Source: Demequina gelatinilytica
Lineage (GTDB): Bacteria > Actinomycetota > Actinomycetes > Actinomycetales > Demequinaceae
Length of the DNA stretch: 64,000 nt
Reading direction: 5' to 3'
NCBI RefSeq assembly: GCF_000971115.1
Contig: NZ_BBLV01000009.1
Span: 24,432-88,431 of the forward strand
The stretch's first letter is position 1, and every line of letters begins with the position of its first letter. The translations under genes and the position numbers were made by a program. Below, piece by piece: positions 17,017 to 24,819 of this stretch. Below the pieces are notes generated by a model. That model was not told where the DNA came from. It was given only the letters and a program-made list of their open reading frames with translations, and searched no databases.

Positions 17017-17289
17017 TCAGCCGCCCAGGAGCGAGGGCAGCTTGTCGAAGAGCGTCTGCGTGAAGTTCACGGCCTCCTGGATCATCCAGTGGCCGCACAC
17101 GAGCAGCGCGACGGCCACCGCGATCGCCTTGGGGACGAAGGACAGCGTCGCCTCCTGGATCTGCGTCACGGACTGGAACAGGGAGACGGCGAAGCCCACC
17201 ACGAGCGCGGTGATGAGGAGGGGCGCGGAGAGCTTCGCGGCGAGGAGCATCGCCTCGAGCCCCACGTTGAGGACGGCGGACGTATCCAT
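17017..17289 (-). CDS. fliQ: Flagellar export protein FliQ
   Basis: A 90-residue protein with two membrane helices (about 15-38 and 52-72) and the family motif VGFAVSLFQSVTQIQEATLSF. Four copies wrap the FliP ring in known gates. The start overlaps the fliP stop by one base (TGATG). Confidence 0.95.
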   Translation of the reverse strand: MDTSAVLNVGLEAMLLAAKLSAPLLITALVVGFAVSLFQSVTQIQEATLSFVPKAIAVAVALLVCGHWMIQEAVNFTQTLFDKLPSLLGG

Positions 17290-18119
17290 CAGCCGTAGCT
17301 CCCCACCAGCGCGGAGATGATGAGCGTCCAGCCGTCCACCAGCACGAACAGCAGCAGCTTGAAGGGCAGCGACACCATGACCGGCGGCAGCATCATCATG
17401 CCCATCGACATGAGCGCGCTCGACACGACCAGGTCGATCACCAGGAACGGCACGAAGATGACGAAGCCGATGATGAACGCGGCCCGCAGCTCCGACAGCA
17501 TGAACGCGGGCATGAGGGTGGTCATCGGCACCTCCGCGGCGGTCGCGGGGTTGGCGGCGTCCGCGGCACGCGTCATGAGCGCGATGTCGGACTCGCGGGT
17601 GTGGGCGAGCATGAACTCGCGCAGCGGGTCGATCGCGGCCTGCAGGCCCTCGGCGAACGTCATGTCGCCCGCGAGGTAGGGCTGCACGCCCAGGTCGTTC
17701 ATCTCGCTCAGCACGGGCGCCATGATGAACATGGACAGGAACAGCGCGAGGCCGGCGAGCACCTGCGCGGGCGGCGTCGACTGGAGGCCGAGCGCGTTGC
17801 GGGTGAGCCCGAGCACCACCAGGATCTTGGTGAAGGCGGTCGTGAGCAGCAGCAGCGACGGGGCGACCGACAGCAGCGTGATCGCGATGAGCACCACGAT
17901 CGACGTCGACGGCGCGCCGTCGACGCCGTAGATGCCGACGCCGATGCTGTCCTGGACCTCGGGGGAGATCGGGGTGCTCGGCGACACGGGCGTGTCAGGG
18001 TCGACGGGCGCTGCCAGGGACGGCGCCGCGACGATCATCATCAGCATCGCGGTGACGAAGACGATGAGCATCGAGCGTCGCACGGTCCGCAGCTGGACCC
18101 CGAGCGCGACTCGGTTCAT
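17289..18119 (-). CDS. fliP: Flagellar export pore protein FliP
   Basis: A 276-residue channel protein. An N-terminal signal-like helix (about 12-35) is followed by an acidic Pro/Thr-rich loop and the conserved core from residue 75 (TTAFTKILVVLGLTRNALG), with C-terminal membrane helices near 205-270. ATG 18119 overlaps the fliO stop (ATGA); an upstream ATG at 18167 would sit inside fliO and is less likely. Confidence 0.94.
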   Translation of the reverse strand: MNRVALGVQLRTVRRSMLIVFVTAMLMMIVAAPSLAAPVDPDTPVSPSTPISPEVQDSIGVGIYGVDGAPSTSIVVLIAITLLSVAPSLLLLTTAFTKILVVLGLTRNALGLQSTPPAQVLAGLALFLSMFIMAPVLSEMNDLGVQPYLAGDMTFAEGLQAAIDPLREFMLAHTRESDIALMTRAADAANPATAAEVPMTTLMPAFMLSELRAAFIIGFVIFVPFLVIDLVVSSALMSMGMMMLPPVMVSLPFKLLLFVLVDGWTLIISALVGSYG

Positions 18120-18616
18120 GAACGACGGATGGTCCGATCTTGCAGCGCCACCACCGCCTTGCGCCACGTGTCGGGCGCGAGGATCGATCCGTCGAGGGGT
18201 GCGTGCTGCCGTGGGACGTCGGCCATCCGGGCCTGCGTCAGGTGGGTGTTGTCGGGAAGGGTGCGGGGGTCCGCGGAGGCGTGCGCCTCCGCGGCGAGCG
18301 CCCGTTCGAGGTCGGCGTCGAAGCCGCCCGTCTCAGGCGTGGACGATGCGGGCTCCGGCTCGGGCTCGGGCGCGTCCCCCGCATCGTGCAGGAAGGACAC
18401 CCCCTGGTCGCCGTACCCGACCACCAGCCGGCGGCCGTCGACCTCGATGAGGGCGACGCCGCTGCGCTTGGTCAGCTGCTGGCGGCCCACCACGCTGAGC
18501 GTGGCGCGCCGCTGCGTCCTGCCGTTGGACTGGAGCTTGCGGGAGAGCCACAGCATCAGTCCGAGCACGGCGACCAGCGAGAGGCCGACGCGCAGCACGA
18601 GCAGGAGCGTGTCCAT
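18116..18616 (-). CDS. fliO: Flagellar biosynthesis protein FliO
   Basis: A 166-residue single-span protein that helps assemble the FliP ring. One membrane helix (about 4-24) precedes a small basic beta domain (RRATLSVVGRQQLTKRSGVALIEV region, 36-60), typical for FliO. The rest is a charged, probably disordered tail (75-166), longer than in many homologues. It lies three bases after fliN. Confidence 0.88.
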   Translation of the reverse strand: MDTLLLVLRVGLSLVAVLGLMLWLSRKLQSNGRTQRRATLSVVGRQQLTKRSGVALIEVDGRRLVVGYGDQGVSFLHDAGDAPEPEPEPASSTPETGGFDADLERALAAEAHASADPRTLPDNTHLTQARMADVPRQHAPLDGSILAPDTWRKAVVALQDRTIRRS

Positions 18617-18619
18617 GGG

Positions 18620-19318
18620 TCAGTGGCCGCCGTCCGTGGCGACGATCTCCGAGATGCGGATGCCGTAGTCCTCGTCGATCACCACGACCTCGCCGCGCGC
18701 GACGAGGCGGCCGTTGACCATGACGTCGGCGGGGGCGCCCGCGGAGCGGTCGAGCTCGAGGACCGTGCCCGGCACCAGGTCGAGCACCTGGCGCATCGGC
18801 AGGCGCGTGCGGCCGATCTCCGCGGTGAGGACCAGCTCGACATCGTGGAGGACGCGCATGCGCGAACGCTCGGATGCGGCATCGACATGTCCCGGGGCGG
18901 CCGGGGCGGGGGCCGCGGCCCGGACGCGCATGGCGAACCAGGCGCGCGCCGTGCCGGTGGCGTCGACCAGGGCGAACACCTCGGTGTCGGCGTCCCCGAA
19001 GGCATCGCCGAGCACGTCGACGCGGGCGGTGTCGAGCACGCCGGCGCCCAGGTTCGAGGCCGCGGCCTCGAGCGCGGGACGCAGGATCTCCGCGGCGGAG
19101 ACGTCGCCTCCGGCGGCCGCGATCGCGTCGGCGATCACCTCGTCCGCGACGACCATGAGGTCGGCGCTCGTCGCGCCGACGAAGTGCGCGCGCACGCACG
19201 AGGCGCCGGCCGCGGGGGCCGCACCGGGCGTGGGCTCCGCGACGGTGAGCGGGACGGCGCTCGGGATCTGGGCCGCGAGCTGCTCGGCGGCGCCTCGGGC
19301 GGTGGTCAGGGTGGTCAT
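18620..19318 (-). CDS. fliN: Flagellar motor switch protein FliN with extended N-terminal domain (FliY-like)
   Basis: A 232-residue C-ring protein. The C-terminal SpoA domain (about 150-228, VELVLTAEIGRTRLPMRQVLDL and VNGRLVARGEVVVIDEDYGIRI) binds FliM and export components. Plain FliN is about 100-140 residues; here the first 135 residues form an extra alpha/beta domain whose make-up recalls the CheC-like half of FliY. The pattern E-x2-N is not exact there (EAAASN), so phosphatase activity is doubtful. Start ATG 19318 overlaps the fliM stop. Confidence 0.9.
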   Translation of the reverse strand: MTTLTTARGAAEQLAAQIPSAVPLTVAEPTPGAAPAAGASCVRAHFVGATSADLMVVADEVIADAIAAAGGDVSAAEILRPALEAAASNLGAGVLDTARVDVLGDAFGDADTEVFALVDATGTARAWFAMRVRAAAPAPAAPGHVDAASERSRMRVLHDVELVLTAEIGRTRLPMRQVLDLVPGTVLELDRSAGAPADVMVNGRLVARGEVVVIDEDYGIRISEIVATDGGH

Positions 19319-20247
19319 GCTTCCTCCTCGGTCGCGACGACAAGAGCGGCGGCGCGGGTTCCGTTCGCGCCGATGGCGGCGTGCGCCAGGATCACGTCAC
19401 CGACGACCACCTCGAGCGGCTCGTCGGAGCGGTGGCGCAGCGGCACCACGGATCCGACCTCGAGCGCGCTCACGGCGGCGGCGGTCATCTCCCGTCCGGT
19501 GAACCGGACGGACACGGGCAGCGGCACCTCGCCCAGGCGTGCGGACAGCAGCTGGACCGCCTCCTCGTGCTCGCGCTGCTCCTCCGCGGAACGGCCCTCC
19601 TGGGCGTCCGCGGTGCGCAGCAGCGTGAGCACGGGCTCGGCCATGAGCATGAGCGTGATGGGCGCGGTGACGGGCCCGAGCGAGAGCTCGAGGCGCGCGA
19701 CGATCACCTGTTCGGAGGCCGGCACCAGCTGCATGAAGCCGGGGTTGTACGCGACCGACCGGACCTGGAAGGCCACCTGGCCCACGGTCGCGAGCCCGTA
19801 CGCAAGATCGCTGCAGGCGTACTCGAGCATGTCGCTCATGAGCTTCCACTCGATCTCGGTGAGCTCGCGGAAGGGAAGGTCGAGGTCCATCGCGGGACCG
19901 CCGAGCATGCAGTCGACCAGCGCCATCGTCGCGCCGGTGGGCACCTGGATCAGCGCGGGGGCGCGGCTGGGGTCCATCTGGAGCACCACGGCGGTGGTGG
20001 AGCCCGGCAGCGAGTCGATGTAGTCGCCGTACGTGAAGATGTCGAGCCGCTCGAGGCCCACCGTGGTGAGCACGCCCAGGCGCGAGGTCAGCAGCGTGCC
20101 CCACTGGCGCGCGAAGCTCTGCAGCCCCACTTCGAGCGCGCGGGCATGCTCGCGCGTGAGCGTCATCGGCTGACGGAAGTCGTAGAGCTCGGGCACGCCG
20201 GAGCCCCGCTTGCGTCGCGCTGGGGTCTGGGGAGTCACGCGCCCCAC
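19315..20247 (-). CDS. fliM: Flagellar motor switch protein FliM
   Basis: A 310-residue C-ring protein that receives CheY-P and sets rotation direction. It has a short basic N-terminus, the middle CheC-like domain (about 35-215, with MQLVPASEQVIVARLELSLG near 165) and a C-terminal SpoA domain (about 225-305). The classical N-terminal CheY-binding peptide (LSQxEIDALL) is not evident. Starts at GTG 20247 or, with a weak GGGG upstream, GTG 20238. It follows fliL after 128 bp, in which I see no clear promoter or terminator. Confidence 0.93.
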   Translation of the reverse strand: MGRVTPQTPARRKRGSGVPELYDFRQPMTLTREHARALEVGLQSFARQWGTLLTSRLGVLTTVGLERLDIFTYGDYIDSLPGSTTAVVLQMDPSRAPALIQVPTGATMALVDCMLGGPAMDLDLPFRELTEIEWKLMSDMLEYACSDLAYGLATVGQVAFQVRSVAYNPGFMQLVPASEQVIVARLELSLGPVTAPITLMLMAEPVLTLLRTADAQEGRSAEEQREHEEAVQLLSARLGEVPLPVSVRFTGREMTAAAVSALEVGSVVPLRHRSDEPLEVVVGDVILAHAAIGANGTRAAALVVATEEEA

Positions 20248-20375
20248 ATCGTCGCCGCGGCGGACGATGTGAGCGTTATGCCCGGGACGTGCGCGATCCC
20301 ACGCACGGAGTGTGACGAACGTCTCCCCCGCGAACCCTCACGCGCGTCCCGCGCGCCCTTGTCACGCCACCCGGA

Positions 20376-20900
20376 TCACTGGGTGACGAAGTCGGTGTAG
20401 TAGACGCCGACGACCTCGCCTTCGTAGAGCTCCTCGAGCGTGTGGGCGAGCTCGGTCTTGAGCTCCTCGCGGACCGCCGCATCCGCCAGGTCCGTCTGGC
20501 TGTGGCCGGAGAACAGGCTGATCGCGGCGTCGAGCGCCTTCGCGGTGTCGACCTCGCCGTGCGCGTCCGCGGGGAGCTGGAGGCCCAGGCCGATGCGGAG
20601 GTAGTGGCCGCCGCTGAGGTTGAGCGAGATGGGCTCGAGGATCTGGACATCGCCCAGCTCGACGTGCTCCACGGCCGCCTCCGCGGCGTCCGCATCGGAC
20701 GCCGCGCCCGGCCCCGCGAGGAACCAGTACGCCGCGGCGGCGCCGACCACGATGAGCAGGCCGATGATCAGGCTCGGGAGACGCTTGCCCTTGCCCGCGG
20801 GCTTCTCGGGCTCGGGCTCGGGCTGCGGCGGCAGGGAGGACGTCGGGGGACGCATGCCGATCTTCGGCTTGGGCGCCATCACACGGGTCTCGGTGCTCAT
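20376..20900 (-). CDS. fliL: Flagellar basal-body-associated protein FliL
   Basis: A 174-residue inner-membrane protein that surrounds the stators and supports torque. A proline/glutamate-rich cytoplasmic stretch (about 20-35) leads to one membrane helix (42-62) and an extracytoplasmic stomatin-like domain (90-174, LEPISLNLSGGHYLRIGLGLQL). ATG 20900 overlaps the motB stop (ATGA) and has AGGAGA upstream. Confidence 0.92.
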   Translation of the reverse strand: MSTETRVMAPKPKIGMRPPTSSLPPQPEPEPEKPAGKGKRLPSLIIGLLIVVGAAAAYWFLAGPGAASDADAAEAAVEHVELGDVQILEPISLNLSGGHYLRIGLGLQLPADAHGEVDTAKALDAAISLFSGHSQTDLADAAVREELKTELAHTLEELYEGEVVGVYYTDFVTQ

Positions 20901-21829
20901 AGGTCTCCTGCTTCCTTCGGTGCGGCGGTGGCCGCCGCGATCTCGGCGCGCACGTCCCCTGCGGTGATCGCCCCGGTATCGATGGCCTCGGCGATCTCGG
21001 CGAGCAGCGCGCGGACCTCCTCCGAGGCCCCCGACCGCACCACGATGTCGACGCGACGGTTGGACTCGAGCGCGCGCTTGCTGTCGCCCTCGACGGACGG
21101 ACGGGCGTCGCCGTAGCCGGTCGCCGCGATCTGCTCGGGCGCGACGCCCCCGGACTCGACGAACCGGCGCAGCACGCGGGTCGCACGCTCGCTCGACAGC
21201 TCCCAGTTCGAGGCGAAGTTGCGCGAGGGAAGCGTGTTCGCGTGGCCCTCGATGGAGAGCTCGCGGCTCTGGTTCCTCAGCGGCGTCGCGAGCGTGTCGA
21301 TCACGCGGCGTGCGACGGGCGTGAGCCGCGCGGTGTCGGCATCGAAGAAGACGTTGGAGCCCACCAGGCCGATCACCAGGCCCCGCTCGTCGATCTGGAA
21401 CGTGACGTTGGCGGCGAGGCCCTTCTTCTCGAGGCGCGCCTCGAGCGCCTTCTGCACCTCGCTCAGCTGCTCGTACTCGCGTGCCGCGGCGACGTGGTCG
21501 ACCGTCTCCTGGTTGACCGTGGTGGGCGCCTGACCGCCGGCGCCCTCGGCGCCCTCCGTCGCGACGGTGGTGAAGTCGGGGGCGATCTCGAAGGACTCCA
21601 GGCCCAGCATCGTGCCGGTGGAGCCGGGGATGATCGACGCGGCCTCGTGGCCGAAGCCGAGCGCGAGCGACTGCCGCAGCTCCTCGAACTTCTCCTGGTC
21701 CACGGCGGACATGGCGTAGAGGACGATGAAGGTCGCGAGCAGCACGGTCATCATGTCCGCGTAGGACACGGCCCAGCGCTCGTGGTTCTCGGGCTCCTCC
21801 TCGTGGCCCTTGTGCTTGCGGGAGCTCAC
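20897..21829 (-). CDS. motB: Flagellar stator protein MotB
   Basis: A 310-residue stator subunit. A single membrane helix (about 22-45) carries the proton-carrying Asp25 (WAVSYADMMTVLLATFIVLY), followed by a plug/linker and a C-terminal OmpA-like peptidoglycan-binding domain (about 165-290, SIEGHANTLPSRNFASNWELS). GTG 21829 has AAGGAGG four bases upstream and overlaps the motA stop. The Asp and the lack of sodium-type signatures suggest proton drive, an inference. Confidence 0.95.
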   Translation of the reverse strand: MSSRKHKGHEEEPENHERWAVSYADMMTVLLATFIVLYAMSAVDQEKFEELRQSLALGFGHEAASIIPGSTGTMLGLESFEIAPDFTTVATEGAEGAGGQAPTTVNQETVDHVAAAREYEQLSEVQKALEARLEKKGLAANVTFQIDERGLVIGLVGSNVFFDADTARLTPVARRVIDTLATPLRNQSRELSIEGHANTLPSRNFASNWELSSERATRVLRRFVESGGVAPEQIAATGYGDARPSVEGDSKRALESNRRVDIVVRSGASEEVRALLAEIAEAIDTGAITAGDVRAEIAAATAAPKEAGDL

Positions 21830-22590
21830 GCCGCCTCCTTCTGCTTGGTGTCGCCCACGAGCGCGCGCAGGCGGGCACCGACCACGCGCGGTCCGGAGCC
21901 CGCCTGGATGGCCAGCAGGCCCTCCATCGCGAGCTCCATGTGGGCGGCCTCGAGCTCGGAGACGCGCTTGACGCGCGAGGAGATCGGGAGCCAGATCAGG
22001 TTGGCGGTGAGCAGGCCCCACAGCGTCGCGACGAACGCCGCGGCGATCATGTGGCCGATGCTGGACGGGTCGGAGAGGTTCTCGAGCACGTGGACCAGGG
22101 ACACCACGGTGCCGATGATGCCGATGGTGGGGGCGAAGCCGCCCATGTCCGCGAACAGCTTCGCGACGGAGCGGTCCACGGCGCGCTTGCCGTCGACCTT
22201 GGCCTCCATCATGGCGCGCAGGTCCTCGGGGTCGGTGCCGTCGATCGCGGCCTGCAGGCCGTCCTTGAGGAAGTCGTCGTCGATGTCGCGCGCAGCATCC
22301 TCGAGAGCGAGGAGGCCCTCGCGACGCGCACGGTCGGCGAGCGAGACGACCAGCTCGACGGTCTCCTCGGGGTCGCGCGGCTTGAAGGTCAGGTAGTGGC
22401 CGAGCGCGCGCAGGCTCCCGATGAAGTCGGGGAGCGTGGTGGTCGCGAGGCCGGCGCCGATGGTCCCGCCGATCACCAGCAGCATCGGGGCCGGGATGAT
22501 CACCGACATCGGCGACGATCCCTCGAGGAAGATCGAGACGATGATCGCGCCGAACGCGATCGCCATCCCGACGAACGTTGCCGGATCCAT
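21826..22590 (-). CDS. motA: Flagellar stator protein MotA
   Basis: A 254-residue stator subunit with four membrane helices (about 3-22, 30-50, 145-165, 178-200) and a cytoplasmic loop that contacts FliG. The motif FAPTIGIIGTVVSLVHVLENL (about 142-162) marks the family. Start ATG 22590 overlaps the flbD stop (TGATG). Paired with motB by a four-base overlap. Confidence 0.96.
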   Translation of the reverse strand: MDPATFVGMAIAFGAIIVSIFLEGSSPMSVIIPAPMLLVIGGTIGAGLATTTLPDFIGSLRALGHYLTFKPRDPEETVELVVSLADRARREGLLALEDAARDIDDDFLKDGLQAAIDGTDPEDLRAMMEAKVDGKRAVDRSVAKLFADMGGFAPTIGIIGTVVSLVHVLENLSDPSSIGHMIAAAFVATLWGLLTANLIWLPISSRVKRVSELEAAHMELAMEGLLAIQAGSGPRVVGARLRALVGDTKQKEAA

Positions 22591-22874
22591 CAGTCGACCT
22601 CCGGCTGCACCGTGAGGTGGGCGCGGCTGCGTGACCGCGGGCGCTGCGCATCCTCCTCGGCGGCAGCGGCGGCGTTGGCGATCTCGATCGATCGCGCGAC
22701 CATCGCGGCGCGGTGGTCGTCGACGATGGCGATGACCTCGTCGAGACCCTCCTTGACGAGCAGCTTGGTGCCGTCCACGAGCGTGACGATGGTGTCGGGA
22801 GTGGCCTCGGCGCGCTGGATCAGATCGGGGTTGACCGCGAAGCGCTGGCCGTTGAGGCGCGTGAGAGAGATCAC
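22590..22874 (-). CDS. flbD: Flagellar protein FlbD
   Basis: A 94-residue small protein of the FlbD/SwrD family, which raises stator torque in Bacillus. The core VISLTRLNGQRFAVNPDLI with ATPDTIVTLVDGTKLLVKEG is clear, followed by a charged 35-residue tail. GTG 22874 is chosen because the family starts at this point and because a sigma-28-type promoter at 22931-22957 puts transcription start near 22924, downstream of the next in-frame ATG at 22934. First gene of flbD-motA-motB-fliL. Confidence 0.88.
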   Translation of the reverse strand: MISLTRLNGQRFAVNPDLIQRAEATPDTIVTLVDGTKLLVKEGLDEVIAIVDDHRAAMVARSIEIANAAAAAEEDAQRPRSRSRAHLTVQPEVD

Positions 22875-22930
22875 GAGGGCACCATCCTGGTAGTTCTTGC
22901 GGTCCCATCCGTGGTCCCGCTTACACCTCC

Positions 22931-22957
22931 CCATCGGCTCGGGCCGGCGGAGTGTGA
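22931..22957 (-). promoter_or_regulatory. Sigma-28-type promoter of flbD-motA-motB-fliL
   Basis: Minus strand TCAC, 15 nt, GCCGATGG, about 50 nt before the flbD start and just downstream of the flgE terminator. Confidence 0.65.
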
Positions 22958-23002
22958 GCCGAACCGGACCTTTCGCGCGCAGATCCCATACATCGGCACC
23001 CA

Positions 23003-23075
23003 GGCGCAGAAACGCCCTGGCGGGACAGGGGTGCCGGATCCGTGCGAGATCCAGCACCCCCGTCCCGCCAGGGCG
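23003..23075 (-). terminator. Strong terminator after flgE
   Basis: Arms 23013-23040 and 23048-23075 pair over 28 positions with two non-Watson-Crick pairs and a 7-nt loop. On the minus strand the stem is followed by TTTCTG. It separates the hook operon from flbD-motAB. Confidence 0.85.
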
Positions 23076-23096
23076 GGGGAGCGACGACGCGAGACG

Positions 23097-24302
23097 TCAG
23101 CGCTTGAGGTTCACCAGCTCCTCGAGCACCGAGTCCGAGGTGGAGATGATGCGCGAGTTCGCCTGGAAGCCGCGCTGCGCCACGATGAGGTTGGTGAACT
23201 CCGCGGAGAGGTCGACGTTCGACATCTCGAGCGAGCCGCCCGTGATGGACCCGCGGCTGCCGGAGCCTGCCGTGCCCACCTGCGCGTCGCCCGAGTTCAC
23301 GGACGCGCTGTAGAGCGAGTTGCCCGACTTCGACAGACCGTTGGGGTTGGAGAAGCTCGCGAGCGCGACGCGGCCGATCGCCTGCTTGAGGCCGTTGTCG
23401 AACGTGCCCATGATGGTGCCGTCGTTGTTGACCTCGAACGCGGTGAGCGAGCCCGCGGCGCGGCCGTCCTGCGTGTTCGCGGCGACGGTCTCGATCGCGG
23501 CGTAGCCGGTGAGCGCGGACAGGTCGACGTCGATCCCCGACAGGCCGGTCGCGGCGTCCGCGGGGAAGGTCGGCATGGTGAGGGACGCGATCGAGCCGTC
23601 CGTGTTGAAGGCGATCGAGCCGGTCTGCGCCGACGACGTGCCGTTGACGGCTCCCGAGATGTCCCAGCCGGCGGCGGTCCTGGTGAACGCGAGGTTGAGG
23701 GTGTGCGCGGTGCCCGAGGCGTCGTACACGTCGATCTGGCGGTTGAGCACGGTGCCGGCCGCGGCGTCCGACGGCAGGTTGCCCTCGAAGTCCACCGACG
23801 TGGTCGCGGAGGCCCCCATGAGCGTCGAGATGGGCAGGCGCAGCGCGCCGAGCGCACCGTTGGTGTTGATCGCTCCCGAGGCGTCCGCCGCCCAGCCCTG
23901 CACCAGCGAGCCGTCCGCCGTGGTGAGCTGACCGGTCGAGTCGAACGTGAACGAGCCGTTGCGCGTGTACATCTGCTGGCCGCCGGAGTTGACGATGAAG
24001 AAGCCGTCGCCGTTGATCATCATGTCCGTCGACACGTTGGTGAGCTGCGCCGCGCCCTGCTGGAAGTTGGTGGAGATGCCGGCGACCTGGACGCCGAGGC
24101 CCACCTGCGCGGGGTTGGTACCGCCACGACCGCCCTGGGGCGCGCTCGCGTTGCTGAGCACCTGCGACAGCGTGTCCTGGAACTGCACGTTCGAGGACTT
24201 GAAGCCGGTGGTGTTGACGTTGGCGATGTTGTTGCCGGTCACGTCGAGCATCGTCTGGTGGGCGCGGAGGCCCGAGATGCCGGAGAACAGGGAGCGAAGC
24301 AT
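23097..24302 (-). CDS. flgE: Flagellar hook protein FlgE
   Basis: A 401-residue hook subunit. N-terminal rod/hook signature LRSLFSGISGLRAHQTMLDVTGNNIANVNTTGFKSS split around residues 2-37, a FlgE-type central domain (about 80-340), and the C-terminal helix of the family (GGSLEMSNVDLSAEFTNLIVAQRGFQANSRI region, about 350-390). Last gene of the flgB operon, 12 bp after flgD, followed by a strong terminator. No separate flgF or flgG is found in the window. Confidence 0.94.
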   Translation of the reverse strand: MLRSLFSGISGLRAHQTMLDVTGNNIANVNTTGFKSSNVQFQDTLSQVLSNASAPQGGRGGTNPAQVGLGVQVAGISTNFQQGAAQLTNVSTDMMINGDGFFIVNSGGQQMYTRNGSFTFDSTGQLTTADGSLVQGWAADASGAINTNGALGALRLPISTLMGASATTSVDFEGNLPSDAAAGTVLNRQIDVYDASGTAHTLNLAFTRTAAGWDISGAVNGTSSAQTGSIAFNTDGSIASLTMPTFPADAATGLSGIDVDLSALTGYAAIETVAANTQDGRAAGSLTAFEVNNDGTIMGTFDNGLKQAIGRVALASFSNPNGLSKSGNSLYSASVNSGDAQVGTAGSGSRGSITGGSLEMSNVDLSAEFTNLIVAQRGFQANSRIISTSDSVLEELVNLKR

Positions 24303-24314
24303 GATCGAGTCCTT

Positions 24315-24809
24315 CTAGTCGGTGGTGACGGTGGTGTCGGTGGCATCCGTGCCGGTCGGGTCCGCGGCGTCCGTGCCGCTGGAGTCGGAGGAGGCGGCCG
24401 CCGTGACGCCCGCGGAGAGGATGTAGTCGAGCGCGACGTCGGCGTCCCCGACCTTGAGGGTCGGGACGCCGTACGCGAACGAGGTCGACTGGGCGGTGCC
24501 CGTGACCACGTCGCCGTTCTCGTCGTAGTACGAGACCTCCGTGCCGATCATGCCGAGCGCCGCCGTGCGCATCGAGAGCGCGAACTGCTCCTGCATGGTC
24601 GTGTTGAGCTCGGTGAGCTGGGTCACGGTGGCCAGCTGGGTCTGCTGCGACATCATCTCGGACGTGTCCATCGGGGAGGACGGGTCCTGGTTCTGCAGCT
24701 GCACGATCAGCAGGTTCATGAAGTCGTCGGCGTCGAGCTCCTGGGAGGAGGTCGACGCCGTCGCGCCCGCGCTGATGCTGGACACGAAGCTGACGCCGTC
24801 GATGCTCAT
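24315..24809 (-). CDS. flgD: Flagellar hook cap/scaffold protein FlgD
   Basis: A 164-residue hook-capping protein needed for FlgE polymerisation. The FlgD signature LDADDFMNLLIVQLQNQDPSSPMDTSEMMSQ spans 24-54 with the following TQLATVTQLTELN. It is shorter than proteobacterial FlgD (about 230), lacking most of the Ig-like/tudor region; after a short FlgD-type segment (about 95-130) it ends in a Thr/Asp-rich tail. Sits between fliK and flgE, 10 bp after fliK. Confidence 0.9.
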   Translation of the reverse strand: MSIDGVSFVSSISAGATASTSSQELDADDFMNLLIVQLQNQDPSSPMDTSEMMSQQTQLATVTQLTELNTTMQEQFALSMRTAALGMIGTEVSYYDENGDVVTGTAQSTSFAYGVPTLKVGDADVALDYILSAGVTAAASSDSSGTDAADPTGTDATDTTVTTD

Positions 24810-24819
24810 GGGTTTCCTT

